A stretch of 64,000 nt of DNA from Candidatus Phosphoribacter hodrii (lineage in GTDB: Bacteria > Actinomycetota > Actinomycetes > Actinomycetales > Dermatophilaceae), in assembly GCA_016707175.1 (NCBI GenBank), contig JADJIB010000004.1, positions 558,001-622,000 of the forward strand. The letters run 5' to 3'. The position numbers were made by a program, and so were the translations under genes. Shown here piece after piece: positions 8,753-17,624 of the stretch; the first letter of the stretch is position 1, and every line of letters begins with the position of its first letter. Below the pieces are notes generated by a model. The model was not told the DNA's origin. It made no database searches and worked only from the letters and a program-made list of their open reading frames with translations.

Positions 8753-9790
8753 ATGATCGAACTGCGCCGCCCTGACGCGAGTCTGCACCGAGAGTGGCTC
8801 GACTTCGTGTCCGACTACGACCGCCCGGGCGTCGACGGCGGCAGCGTCAGGGACGACGAGTTGGCCGGGCTGGCCGATCCGGGTGTGTTCGCGGCCTGGG
8901 TGGCGCAACTGCGCGACCAAGAGGCGGGCCGCAACATCGCGCCCGACCGAGTCCCCTGCACGAGCCGGTGGATCGTCCGCGAGGGCGAGATCGTCGGGGT
9001 GATCAACCTGCGCCACGAACTCAACGACCTCCTTCTCGCCTGGGGCGGGCACATCGGGTATGCCGTGCGCACCTCGGCCCGTCGACAGGGCATCGCGACC
9101 CGCGCCCTGGCCCTCATGCTCGGCGAGGCCGCCCGGTTGGGGATCAACCCCGTCCTAGTCACCTGCGACGAAGACAACGTCGGGTCGCGGCGCACGATCG
9201 AAGGCGCGGGAGGTGTCTACGACGGGTCGGTCGAGGGCAAGCGACGCAACTGGATCACCCTGGCGGACACCCCCATCGGGTATGCCGTGCGTCCGCTCTC
9301 GCTCGACCCGCTCCGGGGACGTCTGGTCGAGTTGCGGGTCATGTCGAACGACGAGGTGCGGGCCCTGCACTCGGGGGAGCGTCGCCCAGACTGGGCTGCG
9401 GAGTTCCCTCGGCCGGACGACCTCGACGGTTCGCCGCTGCGGGACGTCGAGGCCCTGAAAGGCCGCGAGTGGGTCAGCCGGATGATCGTGCGTCGCTCGG
9501 ATCACCAGGTCGTGGGCACGATCGGCTGCTTCGGGCCACCCGACCCGGCCGACCCCACGAGCACGGTGGAAATCGGCTACGGGATGGTCGAATCCGCCCG
9601 GGGTCACGGGCTGATCACCGATGCCTTGCGGTTGCTCGTTCCCGCGGCGTCGGCGCGGGGAGTGACGCTCCAGGCGCACACGGCATACGACAATCGCGCG
9701 AGTTGCCGCGCGCTGGAACGCGCGGGTTTCACGCCTTCCGGAGGGACCGACGATGCTGGACACCTGCGCTTCGTGCACCCCCGCGGCTAG
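8753..9790 (+). CDS. Tandem GNAT N-acetyltransferase
   Basis: 345 residues containing two GNAT folds. The first (about 1-175) carries the acetyl-CoA loop VRTSARRQGIATRALALML, with the R/Q-x-x-G-x-A pyrophosphate-binding pattern, and the EDNVGSRRTIEGAGG helix. The second (about 185-340) resembles RimJ-type transferases that modify protein N-termini, with IGYGMVESARGHGLITDAL and NRASCRALERAGF. The substrate is unknown. It is transcribed away from the TIGR03085 gene, and the ABC ATPase starts 9 bp after its stop. The ATPase has its own leaderless-type promoter inside the end of this gene. Confidence 0.75.
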   Translation: MIELRRPDASLHREWLDFVSDYDRPGVDGGSVRDDELAGLADPGVFAAWVAQLRDQEAGRNIAPDRVPCTSRWIVREGEIVGVINLRHELNDLLLAWGGHIGYAVRTSARRQGIATRALALMLGEAARLGINPVLVTCDEDNVGSRRTIEGAGGVYDGSVEGKRRNWITLADTPIGYAVRPLSLDPLRGRLVELRVMSNDEVRALHSGERRPDWAAEFPRPDDLDGSPLRDVEALKGREWVSRMIVRRSDHQVVGTIGCFGPPDPADPTSTVEIGYGMVESARGHGLITDALRLLVPAASARGVTLQAHTAYDNRASCRALERAGFTPSGGTDDAGHLRFVHPRG

Positions 9791-9793
9791 GGT
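9788..9793 (+). promoter_or_regulatory. -10 element for a leaderless ABC-exporter transcript
   Basis: TAGGGT overlaps the stop codon of the GNAT gene and lies exactly 6 nt before the GTG at 9800. This suggests a separate start for the exporter operon. Confidence 0.5.
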
Positions 9794-9799
9794 TCCCGG

Positions 9800-10780
9800 G
9801 TGAGCATCCTTGAGGCGCACGACCTGCGCCGGACTTTCACGACCACTACCGGAGTGCTGCGCCGCAACCGCAAGCAGGTCGAGGCAGTCCGCGGAGTGTC
9901 GTTTGCCATCGAGCCGGGCGAGCTGTTTGGGCTGCTCGGTCCCAACGGTGCGGGCAAGACGACGACCATCAAGATGCTCATCACGCTGCTGCTGCCGACG
10001 GCGGGTTCGGCGAACATCCTCGGCCTCGACGTCGTCCGGGACGCCCGCGAGGTGCGCCGCCACATCGGCTACGTCTTCGGGGGTGACCGCGGCCTCTACG
10101 AACGGCTCTCCGCCCAGGACAACCTGCGCTACTTCGCCGAGTTGTATGCCGTGCCCGCTCGCGACCAGCGCGCCCGGATCGGTGAGCTGCTTGAGCTCGT
10201 CGGGCTCACCGGCCGGGAGAAGGAACGGGTCGAAGGGTTCTCCCGAGGGATGCGCCAGCGGCTGCACATCGCGCGTGGTCTGCTGCACGACCCGGCGTTG
10301 CTCTTCCTCGACGAGCCGTCGATCGGGATCGACCCGGTCGGCGCTCGGGAGTTGCGCGCGACCATCGCCGGGTTGCGCTCGGCGGGCAAGACGATCTTGC
10401 TGACGACCCACTACATGTTCGAGGCCGACGAACTCTGCGACCGGATCGCCGTGCTGAGCCAGGGTGAGCTCGTTGCGGAAGGGACACCGGCCCAGCTCAA
10501 GGCTCGGGTCACCGCCGGGTCGGTCGTCGAGGTCGAGACGTTCAGCGGGGTCGGTCCCGCCGACGTCCGAGGGAAGGTCGACGCCGTCGGCGCCCTGCCC
10601 GGGGTGCGGTCGGTCGTCGTCGATGACCGGCCTGACGGCGAGACCGTCGTCGTGCAAGTCGAGCCGGGGGTCGATGTCACGGCCGCCGTCCTCGGGACCC
10701 TCTCCGGCATCCGGGTGGGGCGGGTTGTCACCCGGGAGCCGACGTTGGAGGACGCCTACGTCCAACTGGTGTCCTCGTGA
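9800..10780 (+). CDS. ABC exporter ATP-binding protein
   Basis: 326 residues. The nucleotide-binding domain has Walker A GPNGAGKTT, Q-loop region GYVFGGDRGLYERL, signature FSRGMRQRLHIARGL (a variant of LSGGQ), Walker B ALLFLDEPSIGIDP and H-loop LLTTHYM. A C-terminal regulatory domain follows (about 230-326). It belongs to the ABC-2 drug/lipid/polysaccharide exporter class. The GTG start overlaps nothing, but its end overlaps the next permease by 4 bp. With the two permeases that follow it should form a heterodimeric efflux pump. The substrate cannot be read from sequence. Confidence 0.85.
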   Translation: MSILEAHDLRRTFTTTTGVLRRNRKQVEAVRGVSFAIEPGELFGLLGPNGAGKTTTIKMLITLLLPTAGSANILGLDVVRDAREVRRHIGYVFGGDRGLYERLSAQDNLRYFAELYAVPARDQRARIGELLELVGLTGREKERVEGFSRGMRQRLHIARGLLHDPALLFLDEPSIGIDPVGARELRATIAGLRSAGKTILLTTHYMFEADELCDRIAVLSQGELVAEGTPAQLKARVTAGSVVEVETFSGVGPADVRGKVDAVGALPGVRSVVVDDRPDGETVVVQVEPGVDVTAAVLGTLSGIRVGRVVTREPTLEDAYVQLVSS

Positions 10781-11583
10781 GTGGTGTCGCGAGCGGCTTC
10801 ATGCGCGGCTTCATGCGCGGCGCTCGGGTGCTGGGCGTGGGGTGGATCCTGCAACTGAAGATCCTCGCTGTGTCAGCCTTCGACGGCATCCTCAACATCA
10901 TCTATCCGCTGTTCTTCGCGACGACCGCGCTGCTGATGTTCCGCCAGTCCGGCGACCCGCAGGCGCTCGTCTATGCCGGGCTCGGCGCGGCCGTCATGGG
11001 CACCTGGTCGGCGATGGCGACCTCGGCCAGCGGCGCACTGCAGGGACAACGTTGGCAGGGCACGCTCGAACTCCTCGTCACCGCGCCCACCCGGGTGGCT
11101 CTCGCCGTGCTGCCGATCACGGCCGCCCTGGCCACGGTCGCCCTCTACTCGCTGGTCGCCACCCTGATCTGGGGTCGGGTGCTGTTCGGCATCGAGGTCC
11201 ACATCGCCAGCCCGCTGGCCTTCGCGGTGGCCCTGCTGGTCACCCTCGCGTCCCTGGCGACGTTCGGGTTCCTCCTGTCGGTCACCGTCGTGCGCTACCG
11301 GACCGGCTGGGCGCTGGGCAACCTGCTGGAATACCCCGGCTGGCTGCTGTGCGGGTTCCTCGTGCCCCTGGACCTGTTCCCCGAGTGGGTGCGCGTCATC
11401 GCCCGGGCGTTGCCGCCGACGTGGGGGATGGACGCGATCCGGGCTGCCGCGGCCGGGCTCGATCCGTGGTTCGACATCGCCGTCTGTGCCGGGTTGGGCG
11501 TTGGGTATGCCGCCCTCGGCGCGTTCCTGTCCGAGCGGCTCATCGACTCGGCGCGGCGACACGCCACCTTGGCGTTGACGTGA
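10777..11583 (+). CDS. ABC-2 type permease, subunit 1
   Basis: 268 residues with six predicted membrane helices, starting at a GTG inside the stop of the ATPase gene (GTGA overlap). The ABC-2 family pattern is visible in the LLEYPGWLLCGFLVPLDLFP segment and the ALPPTWGMDAIRAAAAG loop before the last helix. The N-terminus carries a short repeated GFMRGFMRGA stretch. It should form the channel with the following permease. Translational coupling suggests equal amounts of the three subunits. Confidence 0.78.
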   Translation: MSGVASGFMRGFMRGARVLGVGWILQLKILAVSAFDGILNIIYPLFFATTALLMFRQSGDPQALVYAGLGAAVMGTWSAMATSASGALQGQRWQGTLELLVTAPTRVALAVLPITAALATVALYSLVATLIWGRVLFGIEVHIASPLAFAVALLVTLASLATFGFLLSVTVVRYRTGWALGNLLEYPGWLLCGFLVPLDLFPEWVRVIARALPPTWGMDAIRAAAAGLDPWFDIAVCAGLGVGYAALGAFLSERLIDSARRHATLALT

Positions 11584-12497
11584 GCGCGCCACAGGCGGCG
11601 GGTCCTGAGGTGGCGGGCCGAGGGTTGGCGGGCCCAGGGGCGGCAGGGACCCAGGCTGCGAGGACGAGTCGGCACGGGCGCCCCGAGGCGGTCTCGCGGT
11701 GGGACGGCATACGTGCTGCTTGGCGGGTGCTCACCGTCGGCGGGGTGATCTCCTTCCGCGGGTTGTTCAACTGGCTCAACCCCTATGTCTACGTGCCGAC
11801 GATGCTCGTCGCGCCGATCTTCCAGATCCTGCTGTTCGTCTACATCGGGCGCAGCGCGGGCGTCGGGACGGATGCGTTCTACTTGGTCGGCAACGCGGTG
11901 CAATACGCGTCGATCCCGTGTCTGTTCGCGATGGCCAACACGATCGCGGGGGAGCGGTGGACCCAGACTCTCGGGATCGTCCTGTCGACGCCGGCCAACC
12001 GGGTCGCGCTCTTCGTCGGGCGCTCGCTGCCGGTCATCGCCAACGGCTGGTTCGTCGCGATGTTCAGTCTGTTCGTCGGAGGCTGGGTGCTTGGCGTCGA
12101 TCTGCCGGTCAGCGCGTGGCCGGGGATCGCGCTGACCATCGCGATCGCCTCGGCCTCGTGCACGGGGTTGGGGTTGCTCCAGGCTGCCCTCGCCCTGCGG
12201 GTGCGTAGCACCGCGGTCCTGTCCAACATCGTCTTTGGGGTGCTGCTGGTCTTCACCGGGACCAACGTGGCGCTGGACAGCCTTCCCGAGTGGATGGCGA
12301 CGGCCGGGCGACTTATGCCGCTCACCCATGCCATCGAGGCCTGCCGCGAGGTGGTGGCCGGAGCGAGCCTGTCGGCGGTCGCCCCGTTGCTGCTGCGCGA
12401 GGGGTTGATCGGTGCCGTGTTCGCGGTGCTCGGGCTGGCGGCGTTGCGGTGGGTGGAGGCCGAGAGCCGCCGGCACGCCACCCTCGAATTGCAGTAA
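11580..12497 (+). CDS. ABC-2 type permease, subunit 2
   Basis: 305 residues from the GTG at 11580, which overlaps the stop of subunit 1 (GTGA); the open frame runs much further upstream only by chance. The first 45 residues are Ala/Gly/Pro-rich and probably cytoplasmic and disordered. Six membrane helices follow, with PYVYVPTMLVAPIFQILLF and a late RLMPLTHAIEACREVVAG loop typical of ABC-2 exporters. It ends with ESRRHATLELQ, matching the ARRHATLALT ending of subunit 1, so the two are paralogues. Confidence 0.75.
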   Translation: MSAPQAAGPEVAGRGLAGPGAAGTQAARTSRHGRPEAVSRWDGIRAAWRVLTVGGVISFRGLFNWLNPYVYVPTMLVAPIFQILLFVYIGRSAGVGTDAFYLVGNAVQYASIPCLFAMANTIAGERWTQTLGIVLSTPANRVALFVGRSLPVIANGWFVAMFSLFVGGWVLGVDLPVSAWPGIALTIAIASASCTGLGLLQAALALRVRSTAVLSNIVFGVLLVFTGTNVALDSLPEWMATAGRLMPLTHAIEACREVVAGASLSAVAPLLLREGLIGAVFAVLGLAALRWVEAESRRHATLELQ

Positions 12498-12912
12498 GGG
12501 CTGATCGCGACGGCCCGCCGCGCCGACGGGCCGGTGGCCCGGCAGAGAGCCGGCCCGACGGGCCGGCGCCAGCCGAGAAGGCGCTGAGCGCGCATGGGTG
12601 TGTGCCAATAGGTGCCCGGCACTCTGGCCGTCGCGCGGTCTGGCCGTCTGGCGGCGAGGAGTGTCGGCGCTTGCTTGACGCAGGGACATGGGGGCGGGAA
12701 CACGCCAAATGAGCCCCGTCCTCATCGACGAGTTCGGTGTCGGCAAACGGGGGCTTGGGCGGTCGCCCGAGGATCCGGAGTGGCATAGTCATGGCCGTCT
12801 CCCACACCCTCGCGCGGGCGGCCGGATCGTTACCCGTTTGTGATGTGTTCGGTTGTGGGAGAGGCCTTTTGGGGTGGGGGGTCTGTCGGTGGTCGCTGTT
12901 AGCGTCGGGGTT
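12498..12912. other. Intergenic region with GC-rich palindrome and conserved 13E12 leader
   Basis: No convincing gene in 415 bp. A palindrome GCCGGCCCG-A-CGGGCCGGC at 12549-12567 could end transcription of the ABC operon, although no T-run follows. From 12824 the sequence is a leader that recurs at 58366 in front of the truncated 13E12 copy, so this non-coding stretch travels with the gene. Confidence 0.6.
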
Positions 12913-13067
12913 ATGGACAGCAGCGAAGCGGCTCGTGACTCGGCATCTCGCCGGGCTGAGATTCGTGCTGCGACGAAGACTGTCACTGAGTTGGTGGCGT
13001 CGTTGTGGCAGGTCCAGGGCGCCGAGTTGGGGACCTTGTTGGGTGAGTTCGACGCTCTCGCTGCGGT
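12824..13067 (+). repeat. 244-bp dispersed repeat, copy 1 (13E12 leader plus 5' coding)
   Basis: Aligns without gaps to 58366-58609 with about 11 mismatches by hand, roughly 95 percent identity. It includes 89 bp of non-coding leader and the first 52 codons of the 13E12 gene. Confidence 0.9.
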
Positions 13068-14715
13068 CGCGTGTGGTGCTCGGGTCGCTGTTGTTGGTGA
13101 GGCGGAGTCTCGTGGTGAGATTTCCGCGTCGCAGGCTGGGTCGACGGCCGGGTGGGTCGCTGAGCACGCGCCGACGTTGGCGGCCGGAAGTGGCGCGGGG
13201 CAGGTCGCCCGGCTCGTCCGCGACTGCACCCGCCCCGACTTGTCGACGGTCCGGGCCGCGACCATCACGGGTGCGGTGAGCGTGCCGGCCGCGTTGACGG
13301 TGGTCACCGAATACGCCCGGTTGAAGCCGCGCCTTCGGGAGGAAGCCGCCCCGACCGTCCTGCAAGGTTTGTTGGACATGGGGATCGCGGACGGGCCGAA
13401 GGGTGTCCGGTCGCTGCGGCCCGCGTTGTTGGCGGCGCATGGTGCGGATGGTGAGTTCCAAGCCGACGCCGACACCGCCGAACGCCTCGTCTCCCTGTCG
13501 CGCCCGTCGACAGATGAGTTGGGTGCCCTCACTTATCAGTTGATCCTGGACCCGGCCGGTGCGGCGGCCTTGGAAGCGGCGATCGGCCCCTTGTCGGCGC
13601 CGGTTCCCGGCCCTGACGGGGAACGTGACCCGCGCAGCCCGCAGTTGCGTCGTGGGCAGGCCCTGATCGAGGTATGCCGCCGCGCCACCAGCGCCGGCGA
13701 CCGGCCACCGTCGGGGGTGAAGACCACGCTGATGCTCACCATGTCCTACGACGACCTCGCCGCGCGGGTCGGCGCCGCGACCGTGGTCGGTTCAGCTCAG
13801 GGCGGTTCCCTGATCGCTCCGGAGACGGCGCGCAGGTTGGCGTGCGACGCGAACGTCATCCCCACCGTCCTGGGTAGCCGCGGGGAGGTCCTCGACCAGG
13901 GTCGCTCGACCCGGTTGGCGACACCCGGGCAGTTGGCGGCGTTGTGGTTGCGGGACGCCGGGTGCAGCTTCCCCGGCTGCACCACACCGGCCCATTGGTG
14001 CGACGCCCACCACCTGACCCATTGGGCCGACGGCGGGACATCCGACCTCACCAACCTCGCCCTGCTCTGCGGACGGCACCACTCGGTCGTCCACCGAGAC
14101 CACCTCATCGGCCACGTCACCGACGCCACCGTCACCTGGAACGTCATCCCCGGCAGCTACGACCGGCGACACCACGCGATCCCACCATCCGGCGATCCAC
14201 CGCCCGGCGAGCCGCCACCGGCTGGACAACCACCCGGCGATCCACCACCGGGTGGACAACCACCCGGCGATCCACCTGACACCTTCACGTTGGTCCCGTC
14301 CCCATCCGCGGCAGACCCCTGGGCAGATCTGTGGGCTGACTCGCGAGACCCGGACGAACAACCCACGACGGATCACTCTGCCCGAGACCGGGACCACATC
14401 AACCCCGAAGCAGCCCCCTGGGGAGACCTGTGGGACGACACTCCTCGGCGAGGGTCGGAGTCGACAGATCACCCGCCACGGCACGACGCCAACCCCGAAG
14501 CAGACCCCTGGTACCGGGCCGAACACCCGAACGATCTGCGGCCGCGGGACGACCCTGCCCGGGATCGAGACGCCGCCAATCCCGAAGCGGATCCCTGGGT
14601 TGACCTCTGGGCAGGCTCCCGAAACCGTGACGACCGCCCGGCAACAGGCCACGAGGACCGCCACGATGCCAACCCCGAGGCGAACCCCTGGTTCGACGCG
14701 GGCCCTGCCGCCTAA
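12913..14715 (+). CDS. 13E12/DUF222-family HNH endonuclease-like protein with repetitive tail
   Basis: 600 residues from the ATG at 12913 (MDSSEAARDSASRR). Residues 1-330 form a helical DUF222 domain. The HNH nuclease domain follows at about 345-400: CSFPGCTTPAHWCDAHH, then THWADGGTSDLTNLALLCGRHH, carrying the zinc cysteines and the His-Asn-His residues. The remainder is a Pro-rich spacer of PPGDPP-type repeats and an acidic tail with five degenerate PEADPWxDLW units. The family is the REP13E12 group known as multicopy genes in mycobacteria, some of which host the phiRv1 attachment site; its biological role is unclear. A truncated sister copy lies at 58455. The start used here is shared by both copies. 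Confidence 0.8.
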   Translation: MDSSEAARDSASRRAEIRAATKTVTELVASLWQVQGAELGTLLGEFDALAAVACGARVAVVGEAESRGEISASQAGSTAGWVAEHAPTLAAGSGAGQVARLVRDCTRPDLSTVRAATITGAVSVPAALTVVTEYARLKPRLREEAAPTVLQGLLDMGIADGPKGVRSLRPALLAAHGADGEFQADADTAERLVSLSRPSTDELGALTYQLILDPAGAAALEAAIGPLSAPVPGPDGERDPRSPQLRRGQALIEVCRRATSAGDRPPSGVKTTLMLTMSYDDLAARVGAATVVGSAQGGSLIAPETARRLACDANVIPTVLGSRGEVLDQGRSTRLATPGQLAALWLRDAGCSFPGCTTPAHWCDAHHLTHWADGGTSDLTNLALLCGRHHSVVHRDHLIGHVTDATVTWNVIPGSYDRRHHAIPPSGDPPPGEPPPAGQPPGDPPPGGQPPGDPPDTFTLVPSPSAADPWADLWADSRDPDEQPTTDHSARDRDHINPEAAPWGDLWDDTPRRGSESTDHPPRHDANPEADPWYRAEHPNDLRPRDDPARDRDAANPEADPWVDLWAGSRNRDDRPATGHEDRHDANPEANPWFDAGPAA

Positions 14716-15350
14716 CCCGACTGGTCCGCGACCCGACGGGCCACCGACCCCGCCACCGGTATGCCGCGCTCGGCCGTCTCGGGGGAGGGCTGCGGAAGGC
14801 CGAAGACGGTGCGCACCGGGAGGACCCCAGTCCATACCGACGGGTCGTCGCCCTCCTCCACGCTTGCCGACCCGGTGCGTGCCTTGGCCAGCCATTGGCC
14901 GTCGACGATGGGCAGGCGCAGGACGATCGTCGCCGCGCGTTCCTTGGCGGTGTTGGCCCGGACTTCACCAGCGCGCCCAGGCATGACGTGCTCCGAGAGC
15001 CCCACCAAGGCAGCCTCGGCGGCGTCGCCGGTCAGGCGCTCACAGCTGCCATAGACGACCGCCGAGCGGTAGTTGGCGCTGGACTCGAACAGCGACGCGG
15101 CATACACGAAGCCGTCGAGATGAGCCACGCAGAAGGCGACCGGCGACCCGGCCGCGGCGGCGCGCAGGCTGCCGGCTCCGGTGGAGCCGTGGAGGATGAC
15201 CGCGTCGCCGACGCGCGCATAGAGGATCGGGACGACCTGCGGGCTCCCGTCGACGCTCACCGACAGGGTGCCCACCCAACCGGCGTCAAGGATCTCGTCG
15301 AGCTCGTCGCGAGCGGTGCGGGCGCGTTCGGCGAGGCGGTTGATGTTCAT
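14712..15350 (-). CDS. Pyridoxamine 5'-phosphate oxidase-fold flavin/nucleotide-binding protein
   Basis: 212 residues from the ATG at 15350 (MNINRLAERART), preceded by a GAGAGG Shine-Dalgarno; the frame remains open upstream. The split-barrel fold is indicated by WVGTLSVSVDGSPQVVPILYARVGD, then DAVILHGSTGAGSLR with the phosphate-contacting Ser/Thr-Gly loop, then FVYAASLFESSANYRSAVVYG. The family binds FMN, F420 or haem, and many members are uncharacterised. Its end overlaps the 13E12 stop by 4 bp, convergently. It is divergent from the transporter at 15434, with an 83-bp shared upstream region. Confidence 0.72.
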   Translation of the reverse strand: MNINRLAERARTARDELDEILDAGWVGTLSVSVDGSPQVVPILYARVGDAVILHGSTGAGSLRAAAAGSPVAFCVAHLDGFVYAASLFESSANYRSAVVYGSCERLTGDAAEAALVGLSEHVMPGRAGEVRANTAKERAATIVLRLPIVDGQWLAKARTGSASVEEGDDPSVWTGVLPVRTVFGLPQPSPETAERGIPVAGSVARRVADQSG

Positions 15351-15433
15351 GGGTCGATCCTCTCGGTTTGCGCCACCCGGTCGCACAGACATTTCACGTC
15401 GGGGAGGCCGCGTCGGCATGGGACCATCGGCGG

Positions 15434-16612
15434 GTGCCCCGCCGATCCCGAGACGCCGGCCGCGAGGTGGCGCCCATCAAGGAGCTGGACCGCCGCGAGG
15501 TCGCCGGTGCCGTCGCTGACCTCGGCGTGCTCGTCCCGATCGTCGTGGCGCTCATTCTTGTTAACGGGCTCTCGGCCAGCGCGGTGCTGTTGCCGGCCGG
15601 CCTGCTCTATGTGGCCGCGGGCTGGTTCTACCGTCTGCCGATTCCTGTGCAGCCGCTCAAGGCCTTCGGAGCGATCGCCATCGCCCAGGGGCTCGGCGCG
15701 GACGTCATCGCGGCCGGGTCGCTGCTCATGGCGCTGGTATTCATCCCGCTCGGGCTTAGCGGTCTGCTCGATCGTGCCGCGGCAATCTTTCCCAAGCCGC
15801 TCGTCCGTGGAGTGCAGCTGTCGGTCGGCATCCTGCTCATCCGCCTTGCCTGGGGTCTGGTGGTCGAGCCTCCCCGCCAGTTCGCCGACGCAGGAGCGCC
15901 GACCGCGCTCCTCGTGGCCGGTGCTCTCGTCGCCGGGGCCGCGGCATACGTCTGGCGGGCCCGGGGGATCACCGTCGTCCTCGTCGGAATCGCGCTGGTG
16001 TGGGTGGTTGCCCGAGCCCACCTCCCGATGACCCTCGGCCCTTCGGAACTGCGCCTGCACACGCCGTCTGCAAGCGATTTTGCTACGGCCGCAGTGGTGT
16101 TGGTCGTGCCGCAGTTGCCGCTCACCTTCGCCAACTCCTGCATCGCCACCGCCGACGCAGCTCGCGGCTACTTCGGTGCAGCCGCATCGCGGGTCACCGC
16201 CGGACGGCTGGCCGTGTCGCTCGGGCTGGGCAACGTCCTCGCCGGACTCCTCGGAGGTATGCCGGTCTGTCACGGCGCGGGGGGCCTCACCGCTCACCGG
16301 TCCTTCGGCGCTCGGACCGGCCGGGCACCGATCTTCCTCGGCACCATCCTCGTCGTGCTGGCCTTGGTGGCCGGTCAAGTCACCGGGGGTGCGCTCGCGG
16401 GTTTCCCCGTGTGGATCCTCGCCGCGCTGCTCGGAGTCGCCGGGGTGCTGCACATCCAACTTCTGCGCGATCTGCGGGGTCGCACCGAGTGGGGCTTCGC
16501 CATCGCGGCCGGCGTGCTGGGAGCGTTGGTGAACCTCGCGGTGGCGCTGGCAGTGGGGCTGAGCGCCTGGTGGGTGGCTGCCGCCTTGCGCCGGAGCCGG
16601 GCCAGCGGCTGA
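15434..16612 (+). CDS. MOT1-like sulfate/molybdate transporter
   Basis: About 392 residues from the GTG at 15434; an in-frame start at 15368 is possible. It has ten to twelve hydrophobic helices and the two hallmark motifs of the MOT1 group of the SulP-like superfamily. These are PIPVQPLKAFGAIAIAQGL in helix 3, and later PLTFANSCIATADAARGYF with GGMPVCHGAGGLTAH. MOT1 proteins carry molybdate with high affinity, and plant and algal members are the best studied. No molybdopterin gene is adjacent, so sulfate or another oxyanion remains possible. Location is the cytoplasmic membrane. Confidence 0.75.
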   Translation: MPRRSRDAGREVAPIKELDRREVAGAVADLGVLVPIVVALILVNGLSASAVLLPAGLLYVAAGWFYRLPIPVQPLKAFGAIAIAQGLGADVIAAGSLLMALVFIPLGLSGLLDRAAAIFPKPLVRGVQLSVGILLIRLAWGLVVEPPRQFADAGAPTALLVAGALVAGAAAYVWRARGITVVLVGIALVWVVARAHLPMTLGPSELRLHTPSASDFATAAVVLVVPQLPLTFANSCIATADAARGYFGAAASRVTAGRLAVSLGLGNVLAGLLGGMPVCHGAGGLTAHRSFGARTGRAPIFLGTILVVLALVAGQVTGGALAGFPVWILAALLGVAGVLHIQLLRDLRGRTEWGFAIAAGVLGALVNLAVALAVGLSAWWVAAALRRSRASG

Positions 16613-16694
16613 CCACTGCAGGATGACGGGGGCCGTGAGCAGGCGGTCGGCCGGGGCTTGGCCAGTGCTCGGGGAGTGCACAGCCGGTTGACAC

Positions 16695-17591
16695 TCAGCC
16701 GTTGCGCAGGTCCTCAAGTGCCGTGCGGGCCCGGCGCAACTCGCGTTGGGCTGCAGCCTGCGCGCTGTCAGCCTCGCCGAGCGCGTCCGCGGTCTTGTCC
16801 CGGTGCGCTCGGGCCCGGGCGAGCTCGGCCTGGAGTTGAGCAACGCGGTTCTCGGCGAGCTCGAGCTCGGCGCTGAGGACTCCGTGACGGGATGCCGCCG
16901 CTGTGGCGGTGGCCATGGCGTCGTGCAGGTCGGCCTCGGCCGCCGACACCTCGGGATCGGCGTCGTCCGCGAGTGCCCCATCCGGTGACGAGGCGCCCCG
17001 GTGGGCGTCGGCACGGACGCCCGACGACATCAGCGAGGCGCGCTCGTCGGATCGCACGAGACGAAGCGGGCGAGCGGTGGCTTCGGTGAGGTCGATCTCG
17101 CCGAAACCGGCATACTCCAGGGCTCGGGTGAGCCGACCGGAGGTGACGGCCGCCGTGGCCTCGGTGGAGGCAAGGGCCGCGACAAAGGTGGTGCCGATAT
17201 CGCGCGCCATCGCCGGGCTGAACTTGGCCCCCGCCTGGGTGACGACCACGTGGGCCTGCGCCACCAACTCGTCGACGAGCGCGGTGCGTTCGCGGCCGAG
17301 GGTGAGCAGCGCGGCGCCGTCGAGGCGCTCCTGAGCCGTGCGCAGCCGCGCTGCGAGATCCGCCAGCCGATCCAGATCGTCGGCACACTCGCGGGAGAGC
17401 AGGTTGATCGCCCAGGCCGACTGGGTGGGCTTGCGCAGCGCCGTGATCGCCTTGGCGAGCTCCGTGTCACCACCAGCCCGGGCGGCCGCCGCCAACTGAC
17501 CTCGGCGCGGCAGGAACGCGTCGCCGGTCAACCCGTAGAGCTCGTCGACCGCCTCGTCGAGGCGGGCGTCCACGCTCGGGTCGGCGTCCAT
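16695..17591 (-). CDS. Conserved actinobacterial protein with C-terminal coiled coil
   Basis: 298 residues, function unknown. The N-terminal half is helical, with PRRGQLAAAARAGGDTELAK and RKPTQSAWAINLLSRE, which recur in actinobacterial hypothetical proteins. The last 90 residues, from about 205, are Ala/Glu/Arg-rich heptads predicted to form a coiled coil. No signal peptide or membrane segment is seen, so it is likely cytoplasmic. It is divergent from dapB, with 33 bp between start codons. I do not recognise a catalytic motif. Confidence 0.55.
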   Translation of the reverse strand: MDADPSVDARLDEAVDELYGLTGDAFLPRRGQLAAAARAGGDTELAKAITALRKPTQSAWAINLLSRECADDLDRLADLAARLRTAQERLDGAALLTLGRERTALVDELVAQAHVVVTQAGAKFSPAMARDIGTTFVAALASTEATAAVTSGRLTRALEYAGFGEIDLTEATARPLRLVRSDERASLMSSGVRADAHRGASSPDGALADDADPEVSAAEADLHDAMATATAAASRHGVLSAELELAENRVAQLQAELARARAHRDKTADALGEADSAQAAAQRELRRARTALEDLRNG

Positions 17592-17611
17592 GGGCGGAAT
17601 CGTCCCACGGC

Positions 17612-17617
17612 TACCCT
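17612..17617 (+). promoter_or_regulatory. -10 element at dapB
   Basis: TACCCT (TANNNT) ends 7 nt before the dapB ATG at 17625, giving a leaderless or one-base-leader transcript. Confidence 0.45.
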
Positions 17618-17624
17618 TGCGCTC

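Noticed and set aside
10464..11579. Upstream extension of the second ABC permease frame to 10464
   Set aside because: The extension is antisense-like filler overlapping the ATPase and first permease; the GTG at 11580 gives a normal-length protein with a 4-bp overlap.
12549..12567. GC-rich palindrome as a proven intrinsic terminator for the ABC operon
   Set aside because: The stem is good but the centre is a single base and no T-run follows, so I describe it only as a palindrome.
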